Made by a program: the position numbers and the translations under genes
The notes under the pieces: model-generated
What the model was told of the DNA's origin: nothing
Databases searched by the model: none
The model's input: the letters and a program-made list of their open reading frames with translations, nothing else
In this document: positions 18,155 through 26,415 of the stretch, one piece after another
Position numbering within the stretch: the first letter of the stretch is position 1
How the letters are laid out: every line of letters begins with the position of its first letter
DNA from: Pseudarthrobacter sp. NBSH8
GTDB lineage: Bacteria > Actinomycetota > Actinomycetes > Actinomycetales > Micrococcaceae
Direction: 5' to 3'
Assembly: GCF_014217545.1 (NCBI RefSeq)
Contig: NZ_CP043178.1
Location: forward strand, 868,001-932,000
DNA length: 64,000 nt

Positions 18155-18178
18155 ATACGTTAGTCTCCACTAACGTAT
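18155..18178. promoter_or_regulatory. Perfect operator palindrome of the ArsR regulator
   Basis: ATACGTTAG-N6-CTAACGTAT is a perfect 9-bp inverted repeat lying 5 bp before the GTG start of the ArsR gene. It overlaps a possible -10 (TAATAC, 18153-18158), so the regulator probably represses its own operon and the transcript is leaderless or nearly so. Confidence 0.75.
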
Positions 18179-18183
18179 CCAGA

Positions 18184-18513
18184 GTGCCCGACCTTCTCGA
18201 AACTGCCGCGGAACCGAACAGGCGCCGCCTGCTCCAACTGCTGGCCCGGGGCGAGCAGTCCGTCACGGAACTGGCGTCCAACTTTCCCGTCAGCCGGTCT
18301 GCGATCTCCCAGCACCTGCTGCTGCTGGCCGGCGTCGGTCTGGTACGTGCCAGGAAGGACGGCCGCAACCGGTACTACAGTCTCGACTCCGGGGGAATGC
18401 GGCGTCTAAGGGAATCCCTGGACATTTTCTGGACCGACGAACTGGATTCACTGGTGGCCGAGGCCACCGCCCTGCAGCATCCAAACCTGAAGGAGAACCC
18501 TGATGACCATTGA
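18184..18513 (+). CDS. ArsR-family transcriptional repressor
   Basis: A 109-residue winged-helix repressor: PNRRRLLQLLARGEQSVTEL, then the recognition helix SRSAISQHLLLLAGVGLV and the wing RKDGRNRYYSLD. No cysteine metal site is visible, and the partner gene is an AHSA1/SRPBCC protein, so it belongs to the common non-metal ArsR group paired with SRPBCC proteins. GTG at 18184 is chosen: it abuts the operator and removes 30 codons of unrelated sequence that come from the upstream repeat. Its 3' end overlaps the next gene by 11 bp, showing co-translation. Confidence 0.83.
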   Translation: MPDLLETAAEPNRRRLLQLLARGEQSVTELASNFPVSRSAISQHLLLLAGVGLVRARKDGRNRYYSLDSGGMRRLRESLDIFWTDELDSLVAEATALQHPNLKENPDDH

Positions 18514-19479
18514 CAAATCCGTCTTCATTCCGGTCGACCCGGACACTGCTTTGCCCTGATCACCCGGCCGGAGCGGTTGCGGCGCTGGCTGGCCGTCGCG
18601 GCGCGCGTGGACCTGCGCGTTGGTGGAGAGTACCGCTGGACCACCACACCGGGGCACTCCGTCGCGGGCACGTTCACGGAGATCGAACCCGGCAAGCGCG
18701 TCGTCTCCACCTGGGACTGGGTGGGGTCCACGGCCCCCGCCGGCGATGCGTCCACGGTCACCATCACACTGGACAGTGTCGACGGCGGGACCAACGTCCG
18801 CCTCGTCCACGAGGGCCTCAGCCCCGAAGCCGCAGCCGGCCTCACCGAGGGGTGGAACCATTACTTCGAACGCCTGGCCACGCTGGCCACTACGGACGAC
18901 GCCGGCGCGGACGATTGGGCGGCGGCTCCGGATCCGATCAATGAACTCATCAGCGCCGAGGCAAAACTCGCCATCGTCCAGCGCGTCCTGCGGACCCTGA
19001 CACCTGCCGGTGCGGACAAGCCGACGCCCTGCGGGGACTTCACCGTTGCCGGGCTCGTGGAACACCTGGTGGGCTCCATTACGGGAATCGGCAAGGCCCT
19101 GGGCGTCGCCATCGTCGATCAGCCGGATGCTGCGCCGGAGGTCCGCGTCGCGGACGCCGCCCAGCCCACGCTCGAAGCGTTCCAGGTCCGCGGCCTGGAG
19201 GGAACCATCGACATGGGCTTCGCGGAAGTGCCGGCCTCCGTGGTGGCCAACATCCTTAACCTGGAATTCCTGGTCCACGCCTGGGACTTCGCAACGGCCA
19301 CCGGCCAGGAACTGGAAGTTTCGCCGGTGCTGTCCGGCTACGTCCTGGGCTTGGCGCGAAATACCATCAGCCCGCAGATGCGCGGCAGGAGCTTCGCCGA
19401 TGAAACCCTGGTGGAAGAATCGGCGGCGAGCATGGACCGGCTGGTGGCGTTCACCGGCCGGCAGGTCATGGCCAACTGA
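18503..19479 (+). pseudogene. SRPBCC (AHSA1) – TIGR03086 fusion gene with a 1-nt frameshift
   Basis: The gene starts at ATG 18503 behind AAGGAGA and reads MTIDKSVFIPVDPDTA, then hits TGA at 18557. Adding one base after 18552 restores the family sequence (FALITRPERLRRWL) and continues to 19479, for an intended length of 325 residues. The N-terminal 125 residues are an AHSA1/SRPBCC domain; the rest is a TIGR03086 domain of the mycothiol-dependent maleylpyruvate isomerase/DinB type (PCGDFTVAGLVEHLVGSI, then EFLVHAWDFATATG). Downstream codon usage is intact, so the lesion is recent or a sequencing error in the TTT run. A restart at ATG 18577 could still make the second domain. Confidence 0.8.
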
Positions 19480-19616
19480 TCGCCGAGGGAAAGCCACGGC
19501 GCACGCAGAAAACGCAACGACCATCAGCCGGGCACCGGAAGACGTCTACGCGTTCCTGGCGGTCGTCTCATCGCTGGCGACTATGAGGTCACCGTCGCGA
19601 GGCCAGGGGCTCCCGA

Positions 19617-19670
19617 TTGCTCTATCGGTTTTGGTCGCTAAACCACGCGGTTGGGGACCAGAAGTGATAG
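19617..19670. repeat. Dispersed imperfect palindrome, copy B, overlapping a gene end
   Basis: CTATC (19622-19626) and GATAG (19666-19670) bound an imperfect palindrome sharing TTGCTCTATC, CGCTAAACCA and TTGGGGACCA.AAGTG with the copy at 18066. On the minus strand it supplies the last ten codons (LSLLVPNRVV) and the stop of the carboxylate-amine ligase gene. Confidence 0.65.
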
Positions 19671-20795
19671 GTCATCCGGGGTGCTCGGTTCGTAGAAGGC
19701 CGGCTCCTGGTGCGTAATGACGACGGCGTCGCTCACCACGTCAGCCAGCCTGCCGTGGCGGGCGTAGGCCTGCCGCTGCAGTTTGGCGCCGGTTCCGTTG
19801 CTGAAGATCCGGTGCAGGGATGCCTCGACGTAGGCTTCGTCGCCCGCCTCCACCAGGGCGTCGCGGACATGGTTATGGAGCGCGGCGATGACCTTGCGTG
19901 CGGACTCCGGCTTGTGGGTCAGCGGGTTCAGCAGGTCTCCCTGGATTCCCCACCGGCTGGCCAGCCAGGAACCTTGGCGCAGGATGATGGCCGAAACCAT
20001 GTCCGGCCCCTGACCGGATTGCCATTCCCGGGCCGCGGTCTCCACCAGACCCCGGACCAGGGCGGCGATCAGGACGGTGTCGCGGGGGTCGAGGCAGACA
20101 TCGGATACCCGGATCTCTACGGTGGGGTGGCGGGCGGAGAGGCGGGCGTCAAAATCAGGGTTGTTGATTACTCCCGTGCCGGCCAGGTCCGCCACGCGCT
20201 GGTGGTAGGCCTGGGCCGAGCCGAAGATTTCAGTCGGGCCGGCTGAGGACCACCGGTTCCAGGCCTGGGTGCGGTAGCTGGCATAGCCGCTGTCAGCGCC
20301 GTCCCAGAACGGCGAGTTGGAGGTCAACGCCATCAGTGGCGGCAGCCAGGACCTGATGCGGTCCAGGATGGCGACGCCTTCCTCGTCAGAGTCAACGGAG
20401 ACATGGACGTGGCAGCCGCAGGTCAGCTGCTCACGGGCCGTAACAGCAAACTTTTCCAGCAGCGCATCATAGCGGGCGTTGCTGGTGGAATGGGGTGTCA
20501 CCGCCAGCGGGGACGTGGCGAGGGCGGCGATCCTGGCGCCCGCTTTCCGGGCAAGCGAGTCCGCGAGAGCGCGGCCGGACAGTATCTCGGCGGAGAGCCC
20601 GCTCAGGGTGCTGTGCGGGTGGGTGATCACCTCGATCTGTTCCTGGTGAAGCTCGACGGCGAGCATCGGGTGCGTGAAAAGGTCCGCCGGTTCGCCCGGG
20701 TCCTGGAGACGCAGCAGGTCTGCGGCCAGGGGCAGGGGACTGCCGTTGGAGGGATCAACGATCAAAAATTCTTCTTCTACACCAAAAGTACGCAC
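19638..20795 (-). CDS. YbdK-type carboxylate-amine ligase (glutamate-cysteine ligase GCS2 family)
   Basis: A 385-residue enzyme of the GCS2 family. It opens with the hallmark TFGVEEEFLIVD, then GCHVHVSVDSDEEGVAILDRI, SNSPFWDGADSGYASYR and HPTVEIRVSDVCLDPRD. These enzymes join glutamate to an amine in an ATP-dependent way; in Actinobacteria that use mycothiol the physiological product is uncertain. The GTG at 20795 puts the conserved GVEEEF at residue 5, as usual, but no ribosome binding site is visible, so a leaderless transcript is possible. The last ten residues come from the palindromic repeat, replacing whatever the original C-terminus was. Confidence 0.85.
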   Translation of the reverse strand: MRTFGVEEEFLIVDPSNGSPLPLAADLLRLQDPGEPADLFTHPMLAVELHQEQIEVITHPHSTLSGLSAEILSGRALADSLARKAGARIAALATSPLAVTPHSTSNARYDALLEKFAVTAREQLTCGCHVHVSVDSDEEGVAILDRIRSWLPPLMALTSNSPFWDGADSGYASYRTQAWNRWSSAGPTEIFGSAQAYHQRVADLAGTGVINNPDFDARLSARHPTVEIRVSDVCLDPRDTVLIAALVRGLVETAAREWQSGQGPDMVSAIILRQGSWLASRWGIQGDLLNPLTHKPESARKVIAALHNHVRDALVEAGDEAYVEASLHRIFSNGTGAKLQRQAYARHGRLADVVSDAVVITHQEPAFYEPSTPDDLSLLVPNRVV

Positions 20796-21145
20796 TAGCT
20801 AAGTGTGCGGCACCAAAAGCAGCCCCAGATCCACACTTGTTCCAGGCCTCCGTGGGGACATCCGTGAAGGAACGGCGAAGGCACCGTGGCGGCATCCGGG
20901 AGGGCCGCCTGAAGCAGTTGAAATCCCCTATATCCGCGGGTGCCCTTTCAGTTCCATAATGGCCACATAAGCTTCGGGGACCCTCGTGCCGATGATGGCT
21001 GGCGCGGCTCAGGAGAGTCCCAGGTGGCCGCTCCGGCACTTGGCGCAACGGGCGGCCACGCGGCACCGGACAACGATGTTCCGGAGCCGCCCCCGGGGGG
21101 AGAGCATCGCCACCAACGCGAAAGCAAGGCACAAAGGAAATCATC
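20796..21145. other. Intergenic region, 350 bp
   Basis: A divergent region between the ligase and the VOC gene. Only the AAGGAAATC ribosome site (about 21136) of the VOC gene is recognisable. Short open frames here have no plausible start or codon bias. No hairpin of note was seen. Confidence 0.5.
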
Positions 21146-21541
21146 ATGCTCAAGGATTCAACCATCATGGCTGTCCTCGCTGCCAAGGACATCAACAGGG
21201 CGAAGGGTTTCTATCGGGACAAGCTGGGCCTGGAACCGTCCGATTCCATGGAGGACGGCAGCGTGTATTACAGCGCCGGCAACGGAACCGGTTTCCTGAT
21301 CTACCAGACAGAGAATGCCGGGACGGCCAAGAACACCCAGATGGGCTGGGAAACGGACAACCTCGAAGGCGAGATGGAGGAGCTGCGGGGCCGCGGCGTC
21401 GTCTTTGAAGACTACGATTTCCCCGGCCTGAAGACGGAGAACGGCGTTGCCGACAATGACTGGGGGAAGTCCGCCTGGTTCCTCGACAGCGAAGGGAACA
21501 TTCTCAACATTTCCCAGCGCACGTCGCCAGCGGCAGGCTGA
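21146..21541 (+). CDS. VOC-fold (glyoxalase/bleomycin resistance-like) protein
   Basis: A 131-residue single VOC module pair: AVLAAKDINRAKGFYRDKLG is the typical first beta-alpha unit, and WFLDSEGNILNISQR the typical last strand with its metal-ligand acidic position. Function is unknown; the family includes glyoxalases, dioxygenases and antibiotic-binding proteins. ATG at 21146 with AAGGAA upstream. It is followed by a hairpin, so probably monocistronic. Confidence 0.8.
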   Translation: MLKDSTIMAVLAAKDINRAKGFYRDKLGLEPSDSMEDGSVYYSAGNGTGFLIYQTENAGTAKNTQMGWETDNLEGEMEELRGRGVVFEDYDFPGLKTENGVADNDWGKSAWFLDSEGNILNISQRTSPAAG

Positions 21542-21566
21542 TTGGCGCAGGGCTGATTGGCGCGCG

Positions 21567-21603
21567 AGGGGCCGCACCTGCCGCGAAGGTACGTGCGGCC
21601 CCT
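21567..21603. terminator. 11-bp hairpin after the VOC gene
   Basis: AGGGGCCGCAC (21567-21577) pairs with GTGCGGCCCCT (21593-21603). It is flanked by short direct repeats (GATTGGCGC twice before it, CGCCACGCTAAGGA-like units after it at about 21608-21636). It probably ends transcription from the VOC gene. Confidence 0.55.
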
Positions 21604-21758
21604 GGCACGCCACGCTAAGGACGCGCCACGCTAAGGAATCGACGCGGTTCGCCGCCCCAGCGCGGATGGTTAAGGGTTCTATTATCCCGTCCTATCCGGC
21701 GATGGGGCGATCGTGTAAGCATGGGGCTCAGTGAAAATGGCACGTCGAGGAGGACCTG

Positions 21759-22262
21759 ATGAAATCCAACGAACTGCTGCTGGACACCTTCGGCCGGATC
21801 AGGGAGACGGTGGAGGCCACTCTTGAAGGGCTCGACGACGGGTCGCTGGCTAAGCGGCCGGCGGGCACAGGAAACTCTATTGCATGGCTGATCTGGCATC
21901 TCGCCCGCGTGGAGGACGCGCAGGTGGGCTCCGCCGCTGGCCTGGACCAGGTTTGGACGGCACAGGACTTTGCCAGCCGTTTTGGCCTGCCGCTGACAGA
22001 CCGGGACACTGGCTACGGTCACTCGACCCACCAGGTCGACGCGGTGCGGGCCCGGCCGGAACTTCTCCTTGAGTACTACGACGCCGTCCACCGGCAGACC
22101 AGGGGTTTCCTGGAGACACTTACCGATGAGGACTTGGACCGCATCGTTGACAAACGTTGGGATCCGCCCGTTACCCTCGGCGTGCGGCTGGTCAGCACCA
22201 TTGCCGATTGCCTCCAGCACGTGGGGCAGGCCGCGTACGCCAAAGGGTTGAACGCCGAGTAG
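21759..22262 (+). CDS. DinB/DUF664 family protein (mycothiol-dependent transferase-like)
   Basis: A 167-residue four-helix-bundle protein. The metal-binding histidines lie in IAWLIWHLARVED (about residue 46), in the middle helix and in IADCLQHVGQAAYAKG near the C-terminus. This is the DinB/DUF664 pattern shared with bacillithiol and mycothiol S-transferases; in a mycothiol-producing actinobacterium such proteins conjugate or isomerise small electrophiles. GAGGAGG precedes ATG 21759. Exact substrate is unknown. Confidence 0.82.
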   Translation: MKSNELLLDTFGRIRETVEATLEGLDDGSLAKRPAGTGNSIAWLIWHLARVEDAQVGSAAGLDQVWTAQDFASRFGLPLTDRDTGYGHSTHQVDAVRARPELLLEYYDAVHRQTRGFLETLTDEDLDRIVDKRWDPPVTLGVRLVSTIADCLQHVGQAAYAKGLNAE

Positions 22263-22358
22263 GGAGAGGGCGGCTTCCCAGCATCAGGCCACCCTGACCA
22301 AGGCCGGCTGGCTGCAGAAAACGGGCTGGGTCAAGTAGCAGGTGGCTACGCTGGGGCC

Positions 22359-22865
22359 ATGGACTTTCTCATCAGGCAGGCCACCCCCGAGGATGCTGAA
22401 GCCTTGGTGCACATGCACACCCTGGCCCACGAGGAGACCTATGGGGACCGGCTGTCAGCGGAATTCTTCCGCACGCGGAGGGCCAGCATTCCCGAACGGG
22501 TGGAACGTCGTCGGCCATATCTGGCCGGCAGCGACCCGCGGATCATCGCCGTGGACGTCAACAATGGGGTAGTGGGTCTCGCCGACTCGGGTCCTGGACG
22601 GGATGAGGACGGCCCGGAGGCGCTGGAGCTGTATTCGCTGTACACGCTCCGGCGGACGCACGGCAGCGGGCTGGGGGCCGCGTTGCTGTGTGCGGCGATC
22701 GGTGAGAGTCCGGCATATCTTTGGGTGCTGGAGAACAATCCCCGGGCACAGGCCTTCTACGTCAAACACGGCTTTCGGTTTGACGGCGGGCGCGGGCAGC
22801 TGCCACCCAAGTGGGAGGAGCTGCCCGAGATCCGCATGGTCCGTCCGGCGAGGGGCGAGCAGTGA
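22359..22865 (+). CDS. GNAT-family N-acetyltransferase
   Basis: A 168-residue acetyltransferase: LIRQATPEDAEALVHMH opening, ELYSLYTLRRTHGSGLGAAL with the acetyl-CoA binding loop, and WVLENNPRAQAFYVKHGFRF, the standard last part of the fold. Target unknown. The next gene (membrane protein) begins at or across its stop codon, so the two are translationally coupled. Confidence 0.85.
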   Translation: MDFLIRQATPEDAEALVHMHTLAHEETYGDRLSAEFFRTRRASIPERVERRRPYLAGSDPRIIAVDVNNGVVGLADSGPGRDEDGPEALELYSLYTLRRTHGSGLGAALLCAAIGESPAYLWVLENNPRAQAFYVKHGFRFDGGRGQLPPKWEELPEIRMVRPARGEQ

Positions 22866-22867
22866 TC

Positions 22868-23599
22868 ATGCGGACGGGGTCACTGCCGGATAAGGGGTTA
22901 CTACCGCGCTGGGCCAGGATCGCCGTCGTCGTTTATCTGTCCGCGACGGTTGCCATAGTTGGTGTTGCCCTTGTCGCCGGCTCCTTCGACCTGGATCTGG
23001 ATGAGACGGTCCGGGAGTGGCTGATGCGGTTCTTGGTGATCCTGACGCTGCCCGTTTCGGCTGCGTATTTCGCCGTGGGCTTCCTCTTTGATTCCTCGGG
23101 TCCGCCGGCGTCGGGCGGGTTGCGGCCGACGGCGGTTTTTTACTATCTGGGGCACCTCGCCCTTGCGGTGGTCAACGCAGCGATCTTCCGGTGGATGGTC
23201 CTGAGCATCCGGAGGCCCGTTCCGGCCGCCGCAACAGCAGTTGCGCCTTCCGCTGTGCCAGTTGCTGTGCCTCAGGCTCCGGTGGTGACATTTCACGGGG
23301 TCACCCGGAACGTCCGGAACCTTTGGTGGACGGTGCCCCTCGCTGTTCTGCTGAGCCTTCCGCAGTGGTTCGTGGCGGGATTTGCCTGGTGCGGGATCAG
23401 CGGCTGCAGCGGCGGAGGTTTCGGGGTGTATACCGGGGCCGAATGGTTGGCGGTCACGATGACCGTTGTGAACGGGTTCGTTTTCGCGGTGGCCGTGTTC
23501 GCAGTCCGCTGGCTGTATCCCACAGGGAGGCGCGCCCTCATTGCCTTGGCGACCGGAGCGCTGTTCGGGCTTTTGGGTGCTGCGGTGACGCACGGCTAG
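22868..23599 (+). CDS. Integral membrane protein of unknown function
   Basis: A 243-residue protein with about six hydrophobic segments (for example IAVVVYLSATVAIVGVALVA, LVILTLPVSAAYFAVGFLF, and AVTMTVVNGFVFAVAVFAV near the end) and an Ala/Pro/Val-rich loop around residues 115-135. No family motif recognised. ATG 22868 follows AGGGGCG; a GTG at 22862 overlapping the upstream stop is an equal alternative. Probably forms a pair with the preceding GNAT gene. Confidence 0.65.
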   Translation: MRTGSLPDKGLLPRWARIAVVVYLSATVAIVGVALVAGSFDLDLDETVREWLMRFLVILTLPVSAAYFAVGFLFDSSGPPASGGLRPTAVFYYLGHLALAVVNAAIFRWMVLSIRRPVPAAATAVAPSAVPVAVPQAPVVTFHGVTRNVRNLWWTVPLAVLLSLPQWFVAGFAWCGISGCSGGGFGVYTGAEWLAVTMTVVNGFVFAVAVFAVRWLYPTGRRALIALATGALFGLLGAAVTHG

Positions 23600-23662
23600 C
23601 GCCGCCGAAACGAAGGATGAACGGCACTCGGCAAGGCCGGGAATCGTAGGTACGGTTGCGTC

Positions 23663-23998
23663 ATGCAAAAGATATCGATTGAGGCTCTGGCCCGCCAGCA
23701 GATCGCTGCCGCCGTTGCGGCTCCCAGCGGACGGGCAGCCGACACAGCGTTCGGCGGGCATGAGAAAAGTCTGCGCCAGACTGTCATGGCCTTCCGTGCC
23801 GGCACGCAGCTCAGCGAGCACCAGAACCCCGGCGAGGCCACGGTCTACGTGCTGAAGGGGTCGGTCTGGCTGAGGGCGGGCGGGGAGTCCTGGCAGGGCA
23901 AAGCGGGGGATCTCCTGATCGTGCCGGACGGGCTGCACAGCCTGGAAGCGGAAGAAGACTCGGCGGTGCTGTTCACAGTGGTCAAGACGGACCGCTAG
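23663..23998 (+). CDS. Small cupin-domain protein
   Basis: A 111-residue single cupin barrel: EHQNPGEATVYVLKGSVWLR is a near-standard first cupin motif, and AGDLLIVPDGLHSLEAEEDS the second, with His replaced in part, so metal binding is uncertain. Such proteins are often regulators of sugar or antibiotic metabolism or simple binding proteins. No operon partner. Confidence 0.8.
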   Translation: MQKISIEALARQQIAAAVAAPSGRAADTAFGGHEKSLRQTVMAFRAGTQLSEHQNPGEATVYVLKGSVWLRAGGESWQGKAGDLLIVPDGLHSLEAEEDSAVLFTVVKTDR

Positions 23999-24549
23999 AG
24001 AACTCTCGCGGGAGGCTGGAGCTGGCCTGCGAGGGAGCGGCCCACCGTGGGGCCGGTGGAGTGCAGGCGCGGAGCAGTCGCGGGGGTCGTCAAGAGGTAG
24101 GTGACGCCGGGGCATTCCGTGGGGCCTGCCGTGTCATTGGCAGCCTTGGCCTGTTTGCGCGGGTTGGAGCTCGCGGTAGACAGTGGCGCGTGAGACGTCG
24201 CAGCGTCCTGTCGCTTAGGTCCGGGCAAATCTCCGCACCGCAGCAATCAGACGGCGTTGGACGAACCGACGGCCGGAGACTGAATCACTCCACCCTCTAA
24301 TTGGGCATTTTCCGGCATCGCGTACGCGGCGTCACCGGGGAGCAGCCACCAATATTGGCGCTCCGCATCGCCTGCCGCGTTCGTTGGACCAGTCACCGGA
24401 CGACTAAGGCAAGACCTGAAACAAATTTTTCGCCACCAGCTGGTTATCTTCTTCTGATCGTTCATTCCACTCCTGTCAGAGCCGGGGAATCTGAATATGG
24501 GTTTGTGATCTGTGGGCCAGCCTGGAGGGTTCCTGTAATCCGAGCATTG
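23999..24549. other. 551-bp region holding a recombinase remnant
   Basis: No intact gene. A serine recombinase tail lies on the minus strand at 24134-24214. The AT-richer stretch 24410-24470 follows; nothing else recognisable, and no attachment-site-like repeat was found by eye. Confidence 0.5.
24134..24214 (-). pseudogene. Remnant of serine recombinase (resolvase/invertase) C-terminal HTH
   Basis: On the minus strand, between an upstream TAA (24215-24217) and a TGA at 24134-24136, 26 codons read ATGRCDVSRATVYRELQPAQ and on to the stop. CDVSRATVYREL is the C-terminal helix-turn-helix of Hin/Tn3-type serine recombinases. Catalytic domain and start are gone, so this is a fossil of a mobile or invertible element. 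Confidence 0.7.
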
Positions 24550-26415
24550 CTACCCGCGTATGGTCTTTGACTGGCGACCACGGGTGAACCCGGTCAGGAG
24601 CGAGTCCCGGAGGCTTTCGCGGGCGTCTTGCCCAGGGACCTCCAATCCGGTCGCATCGGCCGCCATTGCAGCGATCCAGTCGCCGTGGCTTGTGATGTCC
24701 CGGCCAGTGGCGGCAGCCACAGCGTCGCAGGCGAAGCCGACAGCGCGAGTACCGTCTGCCAGACGAACGGAACCCAGGAGCATTGGCTCGGGCAGCGCGG
24801 CCAGGAACCGTCCCAGCGCCGCTTCCGGCAGCAGCCAGCGCTCTGCCACGAGCTCCGCCCCGTCCTCTGACCGGTACACCCCGGGTTTCGGTGGCTGGGT
24901 GTCGAGGGCAACCATGCGGTAGACGGCGGCCGTGCGCACATCCCCGTCCCAGGCGGCACCTAAGGATTCGAGTTCGTGGGCCAGGGGCTGCCCCCGTCGA
25001 TGTGCCCCAACCACGACGAGCGGCTCAGCGGAGGCGCCCGCCCGCACCGGCCATGGTTTCAAGGGGCCGGCCAGGGGCGCCTGGACGGCTCCGGCCGCGA
25101 ACAGGGCCGGTGGGGCAGGCGTTGTTTCGATTCTGCGGGCGATGTCAGCGGCAACCGCATCCTCGAACGTTCGCCCCACAACGGTGAGTCCGAACTGGAA
25201 GCCGTCCAATTCCCCGGCCGGTATGGCGACAGCGCACAGGTCGAAGAGATTGCAGAAGTTGGTGTAGGTCCCCATCTTCGAGTTCACTCCGACAGGGTCG
25301 CGGGCGACGTCCGAGAGGCTCGGGTGGAAAGGTGCTGTGGGGACGATCAGTGCATCGAAGCCCCGCAAGTGCGCCATTGCCTGGTTCTTGAGGTCGTTGA
25401 GCCTGCCGGTATCCGAAACGTACCGGTGGGCAGGGACCTCGCCAGCCCGGAGGACAATTCCGGCCACGGTGGGATCCAACCCGTCAGAATTGCCGGAGTC
25501 CGCGGTAGCCGAGGCAACAAATGCTCCGATTGCGGCATAGCGCTCAGCCACCAGACCGCCGTCATACAGCAGGCGCGCGGCCTCAAGGAAGTCGTTGAAC
25601 TCGATCGGCTCCGCATCCACTCCCGAAGCCTGAATCCTGGCAATCTGGCGGCCGAATTCATCAGCCCAATCTTGCGGAAGTTCCGGCAATGCCGATGGAT
25701 AGGCAACTCGTGGCCGGGCCGGTGCGGCAAGCTTGGCGTCCGACGGCCAGGTTCGTGCGTTCCCCGCCATGGTTCCCATGGCCAGTTCGGCTGTCGCCAG
25801 GTCCCGGGCGAACACGGTGACGGCGTCCCACGAGCGGCACGCCGGAACTACTCCGGCGGTGGAAACCACGTTGAGTGTGGCCTTGATGCCCACAATCCCC
25901 TGAAGTCCGGCGGGTACCCGTCCCGAGCCTGCGGTGTCCGTGCCGATCGCAACATCGGCGAGCCCCAGGGCCACTGCGACGGCGGAGCCTGAACTGGAAC
26001 CGCCGGAAATATGGTCGGGCCGGCGGGAATCGCGGACGGCTCCGTGTGGGCTTCGCGTCCCTACCAGCCCGGTGGCGAACTGGTCCAGGTTGGTGGCGCC
26101 GAGAACCACGGCCCCGGCCGCCCGCAGCCGGGCTACGGCCTCGGCGTCCTGCTCCGGCATGTAGGCGAACCCGGGACATGCCGCCGTGGTGCTGATCCCC
26201 GCCACGTCAACGTTGTTCTTCACGGCAAGGAGCATTCCGGCCAGGGGGAGGTCCGCGCCGGCGGCCACTGCAGTGTCGATACGGCCGGCCTCCGCCAGGA
26301 GCTGATCCGCCGGGCGCAGGGCAATCCAAATTTCCGGCCGGTCGACGGCGTCAATGGCGGCCAGTGCTGCTCTCACACGCTCGGTGGCGCATCGGCTTGC
26401 GGGTACGGTGCTCAT
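24550..26415 (-). CDS. atzF: Allophanate hydrolase
   Basis: A 621-residue amidase-signature enzyme. The Ser-cisSer-Lys triad is visible: Lys66 in LLAVKNNVDVAG, SGGSSSGSAVAVA (Ser140-142) and DTAGSGRVPAG (Ser164). After about residue 465 comes the C-terminal domain peculiar to allophanate hydrolases (LVVVGAHRRGQPLAHELESLG; later RAVGFACD). It converts allophanate to ammonia and CO2, the last step of urea or guanidine carboxylation pathways. The start at 26415 overlaps the carboxylase stop (ATGA), removing a 49-codon unrelated upstream extension. It is the last gene of the operon 33290-24550. Confidence 0.92.
   Translation of the reverse strand: MSTVPASRCATERVRAALAAIDAVDRPEIWIALRPADQLLAEAGRIDTAVAAGADLPLAGMLLAVKNNVDVAGISTTAACPGFAYMPEQDAEAVARLRAAGAVVLGATNLDQFATGLVGTRSPHGAVRDSRRPDHISGGSSSGSAVAVALGLADVAIGTDTAGSGRVPAGLQGIVGIKATLNVVSTAGVVPACRSWDAVTVFARDLATAELAMGTMAGNARTWPSDAKLAAPARPRVAYPSALPELPQDWADEFGRQIARIQASGVDAEPIEFNDFLEAARLLYDGGLVAERYAAIGAFVASATADSGNSDGLDPTVAGIVLRAGEVPAHRYVSDTGRLNDLKNQAMAHLRGFDALIVPTAPFHPSLSDVARDPVGVNSKMGTYTNFCNLFDLCAVAIPAGELDGFQFGLTVVGRTFEDAVAADIARRIETTPAPPALFAAGAVQAPLAGPLKPWPVRAGASAEPLVVVGAHRRGQPLAHELESLGAAWDGDVRTAAVYRMVALDTQPPKPGVYRSEDGAELVAERWLLPEAALGRFLAALPEPMLLGSVRLADGTRAVGFACDAVAAATGRDITSHGDWIAAMAADATGLEVPGQDARESLRDSLLTGFTRGRQSKTIRG

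Noticed and set aside
20755..21195. 146-codon minus-strand frame in the 350-bp gap
   Set aside because: Overlaps both neighbours, lacks a ribosome site and has shadow-like composition.
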